Of a stretch of DNA of 64,000 nucleotides, positions 35,481 through 44,807 are shown piece by piece (position 1 is the first letter of the stretch; every line of letters begins with the position of its first letter). The stretch is from Lachnospiraceae bacterium (GTDB lineage: Bacteria; Bacillota; Clostridia; Lachnospirales; Lachnospiraceae). The DNA lies in assembly GCA_022800815.1 (NCBI GenBank), contig JAAWRC010000001.1, positions 184,362 to 248,361 on the forward strand, read 5' to 3'. Both the position numbers and the translations under genes were made by a program. Below the pieces are notes generated by a model that was not told the origin of the DNA, ran no database searches, and saw nothing but the letters and a program-made list of their open reading frames with translations.

Positions 35481-35842
35481 CGGCGGACTGCGACATCCTG
35501 GTCATCGACGAGCCGACGGTTGGCGTGGACATCGGCGCAAAGGAATATATCCATGAGCTGATCTGGAACCTGGCGGCGAAGGAAGGGAAGACCGTAATCC
35601 TGATTTCCTCTGACATGAATGAAATGATCTGCCTTGCGGACGGCGGGCTTTTGGCGGCTGGGATCCGCAAATGCCGGGTTTATGCCCAGGAGGCGGAAGG
35701 GCGGCCCTGCCTTTTCGCCTATGTGGAGGAAGAGGAAGGGAAGGAAAGGGCGGGGAAAGCCCCGTTCCTTTCGGAGCTTTCCCCCTTTTCCTGGGAGGAG
35801 GCCAGGCAGGCCTATGAATTTAAAGTTCGTGAGGGCGAGGAT
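35476..35842 (+). pseudogene. Sugar ABC transporter ATPase (RbsA/MglA-like) fragment
   Basis: About 60 codons match the C-terminal ATPase domain of ribose-type importers: DILVIDEPTVGVDIGAKEYI (Walker B and D-loop) and GKTVILISSDMNEMICLAD (switch His region). The Walker A and signature motifs that should precede them are missing. The sequence then runs without clear similarity into the mutarotase-like gene in the same frame. There is no credible start codon. It looks like scrap of a lost transporter. Confidence 0.65.
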
Positions 35843-36166
35843 TTGACAGGCCTGTCGGCAAGAGGTATTATAATAGGTATAAAAAGGGATTGTCTGGAGG
35901 AGTACATACGCCTTCATGACGAGCAGCCCCAGATCATCCACGACCTTTGCTATGAGAACGGGTTTCGGGGGTCTTCGATCTACGTGACAGGGCTTCCGGG
36001 AGGAAACCTGTATCTTTTGCAGTTCGTGGAATGCAAGGGGGAGGAGAACCCGACCCTTTATGAAAACGAGACCTACCGGGAGTGGCTGCGGGTTACGGGG
36101 GAGTGCCAGGAGCCGCTGCCCGGGGAAAGCTTTTGGAAAGAAATGGAATTGGTCTACGAGCTTTAG
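35843..36166 (+). CDS. L-rhamnose mutarotase-like protein
   Basis: If read from TTG 35843 the product has 107 residues, the family length. The core GIIIGIKRDCLEEYIRLHDE matches the conserved opening of RhaM, which interconverts alpha and beta anomers of the sugar, and the C-terminal FWKEMELVYEL matches its end. GAGGGCG lies seven bases before the TTG. The upstream frame is open and continuous with the ABC fragment, so translation as a chimera cannot be excluded. The D-lyxose isomerase follows by 56 bases, so the two may act in series on an aldose. Confidence 0.6.
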   Translation: MTGLSARGIIIGIKRDCLEEYIRLHDEQPQIIHDLCYENGFRGSSIYVTGLPGGNLYLLQFVECKGEENPTLYENETYREWLRVTGECQEPLPGESFWKEMELVYEL

Positions 36167-36222
36167 AAGCCATGGGTTTTGCGATGCAGATCCGGGATAC
36201 AGAAAGGAAGAGAAAAAGAAAA

Positions 36223-36906
36223 ATGAAACGTTCATTGGTAAATGAGTCGATCCGTTACGCAAAAGAACTTCTGGAGAAAAATAATTTTAAGCTGCCGGAG
36301 TTCGGCTATTGGAGCCTGGAGGAGTGGAAAAAGCACAAGGATGAGATTGACGTCATTGAAAAGCTGATGCTGGGTTGGGACATGACGGACCATGGCCTGG
36401 GGCGTTTTGACGAGATTGGCTGTGTGCTCTTTACGATCCGGAACGGGCTTTTGGACGATCCGGAAGTGGGGGTGCCGTATGCGGAAAAGCTCCTTATTTT
36501 TAAAGACGGGCAGAGGCTGCCGATCCATTACCACGGGTTTAAGACGGAGGACATCATCAACCGGGGCGGCGGCGTGATGTTCATCAAGCTTTACAATACG
36601 GTGGACGGGAAGGCCGTGGACACGCCGGTGGAGATTTACCAGGATGGCATAAAGCATGTCTACCGGCCGGGCGAGGAGGTGCTGATCTATCCGGGAAACA
36701 GCATCAGCATCACCCCCGGGATCGCCCATACCTTCGGGCCGAAGCCCGGAAGCGGCGACCTGGTCTGCGGCGAGGTGTCCAAGATCAATGATGACAATAT
36801 CGACAATTATCATATTGAGCTGCAGCCGAAGCAGTATGCGGACATTGAGGAGGACGAGCCGGTGCTCCACCCCCTGTGCAACGAGTACGGCAGACTGGTA
36901 AAATGA
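36223..36906 (+). CDS. D-lyxose isomerase (D-lyxose ketol-isomerase family)
   Basis: 227 residues of the cupin family PF07385. The metal site is visible in LPIHYHGFKTEDIINRGGG near 100-118 and ITPGIAHTF near 165; GEVSKINDDNIDNYHI is the family's closing motif. These enzymes convert D-lyxose to D-xylulose and D-mannose to D-fructose. The start at MKRSLVNESIRYA agrees with the family; the purine-rich AAGGAAGAG upstream serves as ribosome site. Confidence 0.88.
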   Translation: MKRSLVNESIRYAKELLEKNNFKLPEFGYWSLEEWKKHKDEIDVIEKLMLGWDMTDHGLGRFDEIGCVLFTIRNGLLDDPEVGVPYAEKLLIFKDGQRLPIHYHGFKTEDIINRGGGVMFIKLYNTVDGKAVDTPVEIYQDGIKHVYRPGEEVLIYPGNSISITPGIAHTFGPKPGSGDLVCGEVSKINDDNIDNYHIELQPKQYADIEEDEPVLHPLCNEYGRLVK

Positions 36907-36951
36907 CAGGATGAAAATTTATTAATACCGAAACTTAAGCCTTTTGCATCC

Positions 36952-36980
36952 TTGACTCACGGTTACTTTTGTGGTATAGT
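36952..36980 (+). promoter_or_regulatory. Promoter of rpmG-secE-nusG
   Basis: TTGACT at 36952-36957, 17 bases, TATAGT at 36975-36980, about 75 bases before rpmG. Confidence 0.8.
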
Positions 36981-37054
36981 GGATGAGCGTATGGAAGCGA
37001 AGGGCTTTTTTTTTTGGCCCGAATTACAAAAAAATAATAACGGAGGTGGAAGTT

Positions 37055-37204
37055 GTGCGTGTAAGGATTACATTGGCGTGTACGGAATGCAAGCAGCGGA
37101 ATTACAACATGACGAAGGATAAGAAAACGCATCCTGAGAGAATGGAAACCAAGAAGTATTGCAGATTCTGCAAGACGCATACCATGCATAAGGAAACGAA
37201 GTAA
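37055..37204 (+). CDS. rpmG: Ribosomal protein L33
   Basis: 49 residues, the standard L33 length, with two CxxC zinc knuckles (CTEC and CRFC), so this is the zinc-binding (C+) form. It starts at GTG with CGGAGGTGG upstream ([16 protein letters not shown]). The frame is open further 5' but the promoter and ribosome site decide for 37055. It is the first gene of the rpmG-secE-nusG transcript. Confidence 0.97.
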   Translation: MRVRITLACTECKQRNYNMTKDKKTHPERMETKKYCRFCKTHTMHKETK

Positions 37205-37235
37205 GCGGTTACTGCAAAGGGAAAGTGAGAAGGAC

Positions 37236-37427
37236 ATGGAAGAAAGCGCAAAGAAGAAAAGGAGCTTATTCAACAGCTTGAAGGCAGAGTTCAAGAAAGT
37301 GATCTGGCCGGACAAGAAGTCTTTCACGAGACAGACAATTGCAGTGATACTCACGTCTGTGTTCCTGGGTGCGTTGATTGCGCTCTTGGATCTGGTGATG
37401 AAATTCGGTATCAATTTCGTGATATAA
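37236..37427 (+). CDS. secE: Preprotein translocase subunit SecE
   Basis: 63 residues, the short Gram-positive form with one membrane helix (about 36-56). The amphipathic helix before it has the conserved LKAEFKKVIWPDKKSFTRQT. SecE clamps SecY in the translocon. It lies between rpmG and nusG, the standard order. Confidence 0.97.
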   Translation: MEESAKKKRSLFNSLKAEFKKVIWPDKKSFTRQTIAVILTSVFLGALIALLDLVMKFGINFVI

Positions 37428-37442
37428 GGATAAGGTGATGAT

Positions 37443-37958
37443 ATGTCAGAAGCGAATTGGTATGTGGTCCATACTTATTCCGGATATGAAAACAAGGTGA
37501 AGGTTGACATTGAGAAGACAATCGAAAACAGGAACCTCCATGACCAGATCCTGGAAGTGACCGTGCCGATGCAGGATGTCGTCGAGGTCAAGAACGGCAT
37601 GAGGAAGCAGGTTCAGAAGAAGATGTTTCCCGGCTATGTCCTGATCAACATGGTCATGAATGACGAAACATGGTATGTCGTGAGAAACACCAGAGGAGTG
37701 ACGGGCTTTGTCGGCCCCGGTTCCAAGCCGGTTCCCCTTTCCGAGGAGGAGATGCGTCCTCTCGGCATCAGGGACGGCGAGGTGACTTTGGACTTTGAGC
37801 TCGGGGATGCGGTGATGGTTATCTCCGGGGCCTGGGAAGGAACCGTGGGCAACATTAAGGCGATCAACGAGGGCAAGCAGAGCGTCACCATCAACGTGGA
37901 CATGTTCGGCCGGGAGACGCCGGTGGAACTGAATTTCACAGAAGTGAAGAAGATGTAA
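37443..37958 (+). CDS. nusG: Transcription elongation/termination factor NusG
   Basis: 171 residues. The NGN domain opens WYVVHTYSGYENKVK and contains MFPGYVLINM; the KOW domain contains DAVMVISGAWEGTVGNIKAI. NusG binds RNA polymerase, modulates pausing and Rho action, and contacts S10. It follows secE by 15 bases. Confidence 0.97.
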   Translation: MSEANWYVVHTYSGYENKVKVDIEKTIENRNLHDQILEVTVPMQDVVEVKNGMRKQVQKKMFPGYVLINMVMNDETWYVVRNTRGVTGFVGPGSKPVPLSEEEMRPLGIRDGEVTLDFELGDAVMVISGAWEGTVGNIKAINEGKQSVTINVDMFGRETPVELNFTEVKKM

Positions 37959-38063
37959 CTTAGGGAAGCGCCTGTCTGAGACGAGGGCGGCGCGTGGGAG
38001 GCGTAAGCCGTTAATCAGGACGGGGGACCGTCCATTACCACAAGTATTTAGGAGGTGCCTGAC

Positions 38064-38489
38064 ATGGCAAAGAAAGTAACAGGTTATATTAAATTACAGA
38101 TTCCCGCCGGCAAGGCGACACCTGCTCCGCCGGTTGGTCCCGCACTGGGTCAGCACGGCGTGAACATTGTTCAGTTTACCAAGGAGTTCAATGCGAGGAC
38201 GGCGGACAAGGGCGATCTGGTCATTCCGGTCGTCATCACCGTGTATGCGGACAGGAGCTTCAGCTTCGTGACCAAGACTCCGCCTGCGGCAGTTCTGTTA
38301 AAGAAGGCCTGCAACATCAAGTCCGGCTCCGGTGTTCCCAACAAGAACAAGGTTGCCAGCGTTTCCAAGGCGAAGCTTCAGGAGATCGCCGAGATGAAGA
38401 TGCCCGACCTGAATGCGGCTTCCGTCGAGGCGGCCATGAGCATGATCGCAGGCACGGCCCGCAGCATGGGAATCACGGTTGAGGACTAA
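38064..38489 (+). CDS. rplK: Ribosomal protein L11
   Basis: 141 residues, the standard length. [20 protein letters not shown] and [14 protein letters not shown] are the family's N-terminal signature; it binds the GTPase centre of 23S rRNA. ATG 38064 has TAGGAGGTG upstream. A 105-base gap separates it from nusG. Confidence 0.97.
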   Translation: MAKKVTGYIKLQIPAGKATPAPPVGPALGQHGVNIVQFTKEFNARTADKGDLVIPVVITVYADRSFSFVTKTPPAAVLLKKACNIKSGSGVPNKNKVASVSKAKLQEIAEMKMPDLNAASVEAAMSMIAGTARSMGITVED

Positions 38490-38553
38490 ATTGAACGATG
38501 TCATTGATCTGTGGGAGGGATGTTCCCGCAATTACCACTAGGAGGTTTATTTC

Positions 38554-39252
38554 ATGAAAAGAGGAAAGAAATACGCAGAAGCTGCTAAATTAGTTGACCG
38601 TACCATCCAGTATGATCCGGCAGATGCGGTCGCCCTGGTTAAGAAGACCGCAGTTGCCAAATTCGATGAGACCATCGAGGCCCATATCAGAACGGGCTGC
38701 GACGGACGTCATGCGGACCAGCAGATCAGGGGCGCAGTGGTGCTGCCCCACGGGACCGGAAAAACGGTTCGCGTCCTGGTCTTTGCAAAGAATGCCAAAG
38801 CCGACGAGGCTCAGGCCGCAGGCGCCGATTTCGTGGGTGCCGAGGAGCTGATCCCGAAGATCCAGAACGAAGGCTGGCTGGATTTTGACGTGGTCGTGGC
38901 AACTCCCGACATGATGGGCGTGGTTGGCCGTCTGGGCCGCGTGCTGGGCCCCAAGGGCCTGATGCCCAACCCGAAGGCCGGAACCGTCACCATGGACGTG
39001 GCAAAGGCTATCGCCGACATCAAGGCCGGTAAGATCGAGTACAGACTGGATAAGACCAATATCGTTCACGTACCGCTGGGCAAGGCTTCCTTCACCGAGG
39101 AGCAGTTGTCCGAAAACTTCCAGACGTTAATGAATGCAATTATAAAGGCAAAACCCAGCGCATTAAAGGGCCAGTATCTGAGGAGCGTCACCCTGACCTC
39201 CACCATGGGCCCCGGCGTGAAAGTGAACCCTATAAAGCTCATGGGGAACTAG
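38554..39252 (+). CDS. rplA: Ribosomal protein L1
   Basis: 232 residues with the L1 signature [20 protein letters not shown] and [15 protein letters not shown]1 forms the stalk at the E-site and in many bacteria represses its own rplKA mRNA. TAGGAGGTT precedes the ATG. It closes the rplKA unit; a separate promoter follows. Confidence 0.97.
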   Translation: MKRGKKYAEAAKLVDRTIQYDPADAVALVKKTAVAKFDETIEAHIRTGCDGRHADQQIRGAVVLPHGTGKTVRVLVFAKNAKADEAQAAGADFVGAEELIPKIQNEGWLDFDVVVATPDMMGVVGRLGRVLGPKGLMPNPKAGTVTMDVAKAIADIKAGKIEYRLDKTNIVHVPLGKASFTEEQLSENFQTLMNAIIKAKPSALKGQYLRSVTLTSTMGPGVKVNPIKLMGN

Positions 39253-39269
39253 GAAAATTAAATCAGCGA

Positions 39270-39298
39270 TTGACACGGAAAACAATCTGTGTTAATTT
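39270..39298 (+). promoter_or_regulatory. Promoter of rplJL
   Basis: TTGACA at 39270-39275 and a TTAATT/TAATTT -10 region at 39292-39298 with 16-17 bases between. It lies at the head of the L10 leader. Confidence 0.65.
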
Positions 39299-39450
39299 AT
39301 ATGAGTACGCCCCCGTGCGTACACTCGCCGAAGACAGCAGGTACTGAGAAGTGTAAGCGGATGCGCCTGCCGAGGAGATAAGATTGACGATCTGTGAATC
39401 CTTATGCCCCGCATGTCTTTCGCATGCGGGGTTTTGCGGCGATAAAATAA
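39299..39450 (+). ncRNA. L10 leader (autoregulatory 5' UTR of rplJL)
   Basis: The region before rplJ has the layout of the ribosomal L10 leader, where the L10(L12) complex binds mRNA and causes early termination. The last stem, CCCCGCATG-TCTTT-CGCATGCGGGG-TTTT at about 39405-39434, is a terminator hairpin as expected. Upstream segments (GTACGCCCCCGTGCGTAC; AAGACAGCAGGTACTGAGAA) can form the L10-binding kink-turn. Assigned by position and structure. Confidence 0.8.
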
Positions 39451-39468
39451 GATAAGGAGGAAAAAGGA

Positions 39469-39957
39469 ATGGCGAAGGTAGAATTAAAACAGCCTGTCGT
39501 GGAAGAGATTTCCAATTTGCTGAAAGAAGCGAAATCCGCAGTGCTGGTCGATTACCGGGGCCTGACTGTGGAGCAGGACACGGAACTGCGCAGACAGCTT
39601 CGTGCGGCCGGAGTTAATTACAAGGTATATAAAAATACGATGATTAACTTTGCGATCCAGGGCACGGATTTCGAGCCGCTTAAGGCGGATTTGGAAGGCC
39701 CCACCGCACTGGCGACGTCCGCCACGGACGAGACGGCTCCTGCCCGCGTGCTCAATGAGTTTGGCAAGAAGGCGGATAAGCTGGAGCTGAAATCCGGCGT
39801 GGTCGAGGGAACTTACTATGATGCGGCCGGCATCAAGGTGATTGCGACGATCCCCGGCAGGGAGGAGCTGCTTGGCAAGCTGCTTGGAAGCATCCAGTCT
39901 CCCATCACCAATCTGGCCCGGGTACTCAACCAGATTGCGGAAGCGAAGGCGGAATAA
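39469..39957 (+). CDS. rplJ: Ribosomal protein L10
   Basis: 162 residues; VVEEISNLLKEAKSAVLVDY and GLTVEQDTELRRQLRAAG are the family's N-terminal RNA-binding part, and the C-terminal helix binds L7/L12 dimers. TAAGGAGGAA precedes the ATG. L10 is expected to repress its own leader. Confidence 0.97.
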   Translation: MAKVELKQPVVEEISNLLKEAKSAVLVDYRGLTVEQDTELRRQLRAAGVNYKVYKNTMINFAIQGTDFEPLKADLEGPTALATSATDETAPARVLNEFGKKADKLELKSGVVEGTYYDAAGIKVIATIPGREELLGKLLGSIQSPITNLARVLNQIAEAKAE

Positions 39958-40058
39958 TTGGTTTTTCCTTGCGGTGGCGTTCTGTTTTATGCGGAGGGCT
40001 GCGTGAAAAAACGAAAACAGTTTACGAACAATATAAAATTTTATGGAGGTAAATTCAA

Positions 40059-40433
40059 ATGGCAAAGTTGACGACTGCAGAATTTATTGATGCGATCAAA
40101 GAGTTAAGCGTATTAGAGTTAAACGAGTTGGTAAAGGCTTGCGAGGAAGAATTCGGCGTATCTGCGGCGGCGGGTGTCGTCGTGGCAGCGGCGGGTGCGG
40201 GCGCAGCCGCCGAGGAGGAGAAGACCGAGTTTGACGTTGAGCTGACCGAGGTTGGCCCCAACAAGGTCAAGGTGATCAAGGTTGTCCGTGAAGCTACCGG
40301 CCTTGGCCTGAAGGAGGCGAAGGAAGTGGTGGACGGCGCTCCCAAGGTCGTGAAGGCCCAGGCCACCAAGGAAGAGGCCGAGGAGCTGAAGGCGAAGCTG
40401 GAGGGCGAAGGCGCCAAGGTTACTTTGAAATAA
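40059..40433 (+). CDS. rplL: Ribosomal protein L7/L12
   Basis: 124 residues: N-terminal dimerisation helix pair ([19 protein letters not shown]), Ala/Gly-rich hinge, and the conserved C-terminal domain with [19 protein letters not shown], which recruits translation GTPases. ATGGAGGT precedes the start. A strong terminator follows, and rpoB is not the next gene. Confidence 0.98.
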   Translation: MAKLTTAEFIDAIKELSVLELNELVKACEEEFGVSAAAGVVVAAAGAGAAAEEEKTEFDVELTEVGPNKVKVIKVVREATGLGLKEAKEVVDGAPKVVKAQATKEEAEELKAKLEGEGAKVTLK

Positions 40434-40459
40434 TCAGACCGATTAGGGATCAAAGACGA

Positions 40460-40500
40460 AAAGAGCCGTGCCGGAGGATGTCCGGTACGGCTTCTTTTGT
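40460..40500 (+). terminator. Terminator after rplL
   Basis: GCCGTGCCGGA/TCCGGTACGGC stem with a GGATG-type loop, followed by TTCTTTTGTT. Confidence 0.85.
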
Positions 40501-40686
40501 TGCATATTTACCAAAATGAGGAAGGGCTGCGCTTTTGAAATTGACACTTTGTAAAATATAATATATAATATTAACATATTGCGCCAGAAGAGATGCAAAA
40601 ATCGACAAAAATATTTTCATTAAATAAGAATTTATGTGAAAATCGATGATCCTTCGGCGAAAAATAATGAACAAGGGGGTTACATA

Positions 40687-42159
40687 ATGTCAAAGGAGAA
40701 GAAAGCCAAAAAGATGAGGGTGAAACGGACTCCGACTTTTCTGGAATCGCTCATTCCCATTATCGCCATGCTGCTGATCCTGACCATCGGGAAGGGCGTG
40801 CTGGGGTTTGCCACGGAACCGCTGTTGATCCTGGTGGCCTGCGTGGCGGCGATCATCGCCTTCCGGGTGGGCTGTACCTGGGATGAGATGATGGATGAGA
40901 TCTGTCAGAAGATCGCAAAGGGGATGCCGGCGATTCTGATTCTGATCACCGTGGGCGCCATGGTGGGGACCTGGATGTCCTCGGGTACGATTCCTATGAT
41001 GATCTACTACGGTGTACAGATCGTTAGCCCGAGGTTTCTGCTGGTGACGGCGTTCCTGATCACTGCGGTGGTTTCTGTAGTTACCGGGACCTCCTGGGGC
41101 TCCGTGGCCACCATGGGTGTGGCCCTGATGGGGATTGCGGAGGCGCTTGGTGTCTCGCTGCCGGCTACGGCGGGTGCGGTTATTGCGGGCAGTTATTTCG
41201 GTGACAAGATGTCACCTCTGTCCGATACCACGAACCTGGCTCCCATGGCTGCGGGCAGCCAGCTCTATGAGCACATCGGCCATATGTTTTACACGACCAT
41301 TCCCGCCACGATTGTTTCCCTGGTCGTGTATGCGATCGTGGGGCTCAATGCGAATGTCGGTGCCGGCGTGACGTCGGATACGGTTACTACCCTGTTGAGC
41401 CAGTTGGACAGCATGTACCATTGGAATATTTTGATCCTTCTGCCGATCATCATCGTTTTGGCCGGCTCACTCCTGCGCTTGCCCACGATTCCCGTCATGC
41501 TGGGAAGTTGCGTGGTGGCGGGGCTGGAGGGTATTTTCCTCCAGGGTGTCTCTTTGAAGAACGTGCTGGGCGCAACGGTCAACGGTTTCGACGTCTCCAT
41601 GATCTCCCGGGCGGGCTTTGACCCGGCGAATGCAGCGGAAAGCGTGACCAAATTGTTGAACCGGGGCGGCATGATGAGTATCATGACCACGACGCTCCTG
41701 GTGCTCTGCGCCTTCTGCTTTGCGGGCATCATGAGCAAGGCGGGCTTCCTGGAGGTGGTGCTTCAAAAGATTCTGTCCGTTGCAAAGAGCACCGGTTCCC
41801 TGATTCTTGCGACCGTGGTGTCCTGTATCACCATGGCGCTTTGCACCGGTAATTCTTATCTCTCTATCCTGATTCCTGGTGAGATGTTCAAGGATGCTTA
41901 CCGGGAGCGTGGGCTGGCCGCTAAAAATCTGTCCCGAACACTGGAGGACGCAGGTACGGTGTTCGTGCCTCTGGTGCCCTGGTCTGCTGCGGGTGCGTAC
42001 ATGGCAGCGACTACGGGGGTGGCTACTTTATCCTATCTGCCCTGGGCGATCCTGTGTTATACTGGCTTCATCTTTGCCATTATCTGGGGCTATACTGGAT
42101 TCGGTATTGCGAAGCTTGGCGATGAGGGGCAGAAAAACATGGGCGGGTCGGAAGGTTAA
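40687..42159 (+). CDS. NhaC-family Na+/H+ antiporter-like transporter
   Basis: 490 residues with about 11-12 membrane helices. It matches the NhaC family: MVGTWMSSGTIPMMIYYG, GTSWGSVATMGVALMGIAEA and SYFGDKMSPLSDTTNLAP. Members exchange Na+ for H+ or, as in the malate-lactate types, move organic anions. Its partner is iadA, which suggests that here it may move an amino acid or dipeptide. CAAGGGGG lies upstream of the ATG. Confidence 0.87.
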   Translation: MSKEKKAKKMRVKRTPTFLESLIPIIAMLLILTIGKGVLGFATEPLLILVACVAAIIAFRVGCTWDEMMDEICQKIAKGMPAILILITVGAMVGTWMSSGTIPMMIYYGVQIVSPRFLLVTAFLITAVVSVVTGTSWGSVATMGVALMGIAEALGVSLPATAGAVIAGSYFGDKMSPLSDTTNLAPMAAGSQLYEHIGHMFYTTIPATIVSLVVYAIVGLNANVGAGVTSDTVTTLLSQLDSMYHWNILILLPIIIVLAGSLLRLPTIPVMLGSCVVAGLEGIFLQGVSLKNVLGATVNGFDVSMISRAGFDPANAAESVTKLLNRGGMMSIMTTTLLVLCAFCFAGIMSKAGFLEVVLQKILSVAKSTGSLILATVVSCITMALCTGNSYLSILIPGEMFKDAYRERGLAAKNLSRTLEDAGTVFVPLVPWSAAGAYMAATTGVATLSYLPWAILCYTGFIFAIIWGYTGFGIAKLGDEGQKNMGGSEG

Positions 42160-42236
42160 GTATACGACTGAAAACGGAAGAGAGCCTGTCTCTTGCAGGT
42201 TTTCTCTGATATTGTGAAAAAGTGAGGAATGATGTG

Positions 42237-43397
42237 ATGATCAAACTGCTGAAACATGCGGACGTATACGCCCCGGAGCATCTGGGGAAGAAGGACGTGC
42301 TGATCGTCGGGGACAAGATCTGCCGGATTGCAGACCGGGTCGAGGGCTATGAGGGCCTGCCGGAGGTGGAGGTTTTTGAGCTGGAGGGACGAAAGCTGGT
42401 TCCCGGATATATTGACCTCCATGTCCACATTACCGGGGGAGGAGGGGAGCAGGGGCCGGCCTCCAGGGTCCCGGAGTCCCAGCTGAGCGTATTTGTGAAG
42501 AGCGGCATTACCACCGTGGTGGGGCTTCTGGGGACGGACGGGATTACCCGCAGCATGGAAAACCTGGTCGCCAAGGCACAGGCCCTGAATGACGAGGGGA
42601 TTACGGTTTATGTGCTCAGCAGCGCCTATGTCTATCCGCCGATTACTCTTACCGGAAATCTGGAAAAGGACATCATGATGGTGGAGCCCATTATAGGCGT
42701 CAAGGTAGCCGTCAGCGACCACAGGAGTTCCAATCCCACGGGCGAGGAGCTCATCCGCCTGGCCACGGCGGCCAGAAGGGCTGGTCTGCTGAGCAACAAG
42801 GCGGGGCTGGTGACCATGCACATGGGTTCCGGAAAGGGCGGGCTGGACCCGGTGTTCTATGCGCTGGACCATTCTGACCTTCCGGCCGGAAACCTTCTGC
42901 CTACCCACATGGGGAGGAGCCGGGAGCTGATCGGGCAGGGCGTGGAGCTGGTCCGCCGGGGAGGATACATGGACGTTACGGCCGGATGCGACCCGGCCGA
43001 GGTGGAGGCGATGGCCGACATGATCGAGTATGCGCTGGGGCAGGAGGGATGCGGCGCAGAGCATGTCACGGTTTCCAGTGACGGTTACGGCAGCCAGCCC
43101 CGGTTCAACGAGCTGGGCGAATGCGTGGGTTTGACCTATGCCTCTCCCGGTTCCCTCCACGAGACGGTCCGCTGTCTGACCGGTCGGGGACGGAAGCTGG
43201 AGGAGGTCCTGAGACTGGTGACTTCCACGCCGGCGGACGTGCTGGGCAAGGCCGGCGTGAAGGGGTGCGTAGCCGAGGGGGCTGACGCAGACCTTCTGGC
43301 GCTCTCCGGCGACCTGGAAATTGAAGGGATGTTTGCCAGGGGCAAAAAGGCCCTCTGGGACGGAAAGGTTCTCATGCGGGGAAGATTTGAAGTATAG
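42237..43397 (+). CDS. iadA: Isoaspartyl (beta-aspartyl) dipeptidase
   Basis: About 386 residues of the amidohydrolase superfamily. The metal-binding HxH is in YIDLHVHITGGGGEQGP near 61-77, with further ligands in LVTMHMGSGKGGLDP (His) and HVTVSSDGYGSQPRF (Asp). IadA hydrolyses isoaspartyl dipeptides arising from damaged proteins. ATG 42237 has GTGAGG nine bases upstream; GTG 42222 and GTG 42234 are also in frame. It lies 78 bases after the NhaC-type gene and is probably co-transcribed. Confidence 0.93.
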   Translation: MIKLLKHADVYAPEHLGKKDVLIVGDKICRIADRVEGYEGLPEVEVFELEGRKLVPGYIDLHVHITGGGGEQGPASRVPESQLSVFVKSGITTVVGLLGTDGITRSMENLVAKAQALNDEGITVYVLSSAYVYPPITLTGNLEKDIMMVEPIIGVKVAVSDHRSSNPTGEELIRLATAARRAGLLSNKAGLVTMHMGSGKGGLDPVFYALDHSDLPAGNLLPTHMGRSRELIGQGVELVRRGGYMDVTAGCDPAEVEAMADMIEYALGQEGCGAEHVTVSSDGYGSQPRFNELGECVGLTYASPGSLHETVRCLTGRGRKLEEVLRLVTSTPADVLGKAGVKGCVAEGADADLLALSGDLEIEGMFARGKKALWDGKVLMRGRFEV

Positions 43398-43467
43398 ATG
43401 CGCCGAAGGTGCCCGCCGCTTGGCGGGTATGGCGTAGCGGACGACGTCCGGAAATTGATCGTGAGAA

Positions 43468-43507
43468 AGCCGCCATGCCGGAACTGCGTTCCGGGCGTGG
43501 CGGCTTG
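43468..43507. terminator. Hairpin between convergent iadA and lacI genes
   Basis: AAGCCGCCATGCC(GGAA)...(TTCC)GGGCGTGGCGGCTT is a long GC stem usable in both directions; the following T-run is short. Confidence 0.5.
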
Positions 43508-43566
43508 CTGTGTGTATGGAGGGGGAGCGGGCGGCCGCTTGGCGGTGTGTGGGTGAAAAAGGAGGG

Positions 43567-44619
43567 CTATCCGTCTGTCCGGGCAACTGCGCTCACGGCG
43601 CTTCCCCGGATGATCAGTTCTCCGGACAGCAGTACCTTGGCCGGGGGCGTGTCGGGGCGTCTCAGCTTATAGTGGAGGAGTTGTACCACCAGGGCGCCCA
43701 TCTCCTTACAGGGAATCCGTACCGAAGTGAGGGGCGGTGCGCAGATGGAGCTGAAGGAGATGTCGTCGATTCCGATGACGGAACAATCCTGTGGAAGGAT
43801 GAAGCCCCTGTCTTTCAGGGCCCTGCTGCAGCCAAGGGCGATCATGTCGTTGTCTGCCAGAAGGGCGGAGGGGAACCGGATGCCGCTCTCAAGCAGACTG
43901 CACATTTCTTCATAGGAGCCGGTCATGGAAGGGGTGATCGAGTAAATCTGCTCCGCCTTCAAGGGGAGGCCCAGCCGGGCTATGGCATTGCGGTAGCCGC
44001 ACATGCGGGCGTGAAAATTACCGGTGTCCATGGAGCTGTGGAGATATCCGATCGTCCGGTGCCCCAGCTGGTAAAAGTAATCGACTGCTTTCTCTGCGAT
44101 CTCTTCGTTGTTCATGGTGACGCAGTTTAAGGATCGTCCGGGGGCCGGGGTATCTACTAAGATGACCGGGACGGAAAGGGTCTCGAAAAAGGGAAGGTCC
44201 GCCGCGTCGAGTTCGGTGCCAAGTACGATAATCCCGTCCATGGGCTCTGCGGATACGATGGAGTAAATTTCTTTTCGGTTTTCCGGACCGAAGGTGGTAA
44301 TGACCAGGTCAAAGCCCAGCTTGCGGCATTCTTCTTCCAGGGCGTCAATAATGGAAGAGACAAAATTTCCGTTTTCTTCCACCAAAATGGCAGAATTTTT
44401 GTATTTCAGAAAGCGTATGCTCCTGGGAATGCGTTCTGCCGTGAGGGGATCTTCTGCCGAGTTTTTGCGGATTCGGTATCCATAGTTTTCCAGAACCGCC
44501 GTGATTCTGGCACGAGTGGCGTCACTGACGCCTTTTTTGCTGTTCAGAACAAAGGAAACGGCGGCGGGTGAGACTCCCAGCTCGGCGGCTATGTCCTGCA
44601 ACGGTTTTTTACCTTTCAT
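43567..44619 (-). CDS. LacI/GalR-family repressor
   Basis: 350 residues: the LacI helix-turn-helix KPLQDIAAELGVSPAAVSFVLN at the N-terminus and a periplasmic-binding-protein-like effector domain (IIVLGTELDAADLPFF, VSVIGIDDISFSSICAPPLTSV). AAGGAGAAG precedes the ATG. It is divergent from dhaKL, with dyad sites between, and is the likely repressor of the sugar locus. The effector is probably a sugar or sugar phosphate. Confidence 0.92.
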   Translation of the reverse strand: MKGKKPLQDIAAELGVSPAAVSFVLNSKKGVSDATRARITAVLENYGYRIRKNSAEDPLTAERIPRSIRFLKYKNSAILVEENGNFVSSIIDALEEECRKLGFDLVITTFGPENRKEIYSIVSAEPMDGIIVLGTELDAADLPFFETLSVPVILVDTPAPGRSLNCVTMNNEEIAEKAVDYFYQLGHRTIGYLHSSMDTGNFHARMCGYRNAIARLGLPLKAEQIYSITPSMTGSYEEMCSLLESGIRFPSALLADNDMIALGCSRALKDRGFILPQDCSVIGIDDISFSSICAPPLTSVRIPCKEMGALVVQLLHYKLRRPDTPPAKVLLSGELIIRGSAVSAVARTDG

Positions 44620-44807
44620 GGCTTCTCCTTGCTGATTTAGAAAGATGATAGTATATTTTAGAAAAAACTATAGCACATGGAGGACTTAAAGGCAAGGTGT
44701 TTTTAGCTGCTTTTTTAAAATAATAACGAAAAAATAAAATAATAGGGAATTATAGATAAAAAAAGGGGAAAAAACGGCATATATTTTAAAAATATGATAG
44801 ACGACTG

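Noticed and set aside
42156..43586. A 476-codon minus-strand frame opposite iadA.
   Set aside because: Antisense shadow of a clearly conserved gene; no start signal and no recognisable domain.
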